64,000 nucleotides of DNA, taken from the NCBI GenBank assembly GCA_036867785.1, contig CP145419.1, positions 1,142,895 to 1,206,894 on the forward strand, read 5' to 3'. This document shows positions 63,997-64,000 of this stretch, in pieces; position 1 is the stretch's first letter; each line of letters opens with the position of its first letter. This DNA comes from Plasmodiophora brassicae (Eukaryota > Endomyxa: Phytomyxea > Phytomyxea > Plasmodiophorida). The position numbers were made by a program, and so were the translations under genes. The notes under the pieces were generated by a model. The model did no database searches, had not been told where the DNA came from, and was given only the letters and a program-made list of their open reading frames with translations.

Positions 63997-64000
63997 AACC

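Noticed and set aside
1-64000. CRISPR arrays, operons with ribosome-binding sites, riboswitches
   Set aside because: The DNA is eukaryotic nuclear: spliced genes, TRRAP, VPS35, eIF1A and a telomere. No regularly spaced short repeats were seen.
1-64000. tRNA and rRNA genes
   Set aside because: I scanned for B-box-like ggttcga text; the hits (for example 39264, 59749) are in coding or unstructured DNA and no cloverleaf could be built by eye. A covariance search would be decisive.

Overview
This is a chromosome end from a GC-rich, gene-dense protist nucleus. It runs from a housekeeping-gene region on the left into subtelomeric repeats and ends in about 216 bases of TTTTAGGG telomere. Genes are packed 40-450 bases apart on both strands. 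Nearly every intron I could place is 47-80 nt with GT-AG ends. After removing them, every main spliced model sums to a multiple of three, including 15 introns in the 3,936-residue TRRAP model; alternative splice sites remain possible where noted. Compact genome, TTTTAGGG telomere, chitin-modifying enzymes and class-C-like 7TM receptors make me suspect a plasmodiophorid rhizarian such as Plasmodiophora. That is inference from remembered traits, not proof.

Left arm (1-14 kb): a GT71-like mannosyltransferase (cut by the window edge), a secreted chitin deacetylase with two hevein domains, a 2OG dioxygenase with a PHD finger inside its catalytic fold, a vWD/mucin-like secreted protein, a five-finger C2H2 protein, a bZIP factor, proteasome activator PA28, two small membrane proteins and a PLOD-type glycosyltransferase.

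Centre (14-47.7 kb): the 12.7-kb TRRAP/Tra1 gene diverges from VPS35 (retromer). Then come nicotinate phosphoribosyltransferase, a cyclin, a 7TM receptor with a PA-like ectodomain, an extended SDR enzyme, a phosphonoacetate hydrolase with a mitochondrial-type presequence, eIF1A, the rRNA methyltransferase SPB1 and a Cache-ectodomain class C-like 7TM receptor. Between them lie broken copies of signalling genes: an RGS/7TM relic and a chimera of two neighbouring genes.

Subtelomere (47.7-64 kb): few genes. I see a small secreted protein, a lysine-rich reading frame, a 96-residue helical protein and methionyl-tRNA synthetase, the last recognisable gene before the telomere. The rest is duplicated and inverted DNA: two near-identical 413-bp copies of an element with ~97-bp inverted arms, a large imperfect palindrome at 51.4-52.3 kb, an inverted repeat family at 50.7, 58.3 and 62.5 kb, a truncated copy of the Cache receptor, and two telomere-adjacent repeat units.
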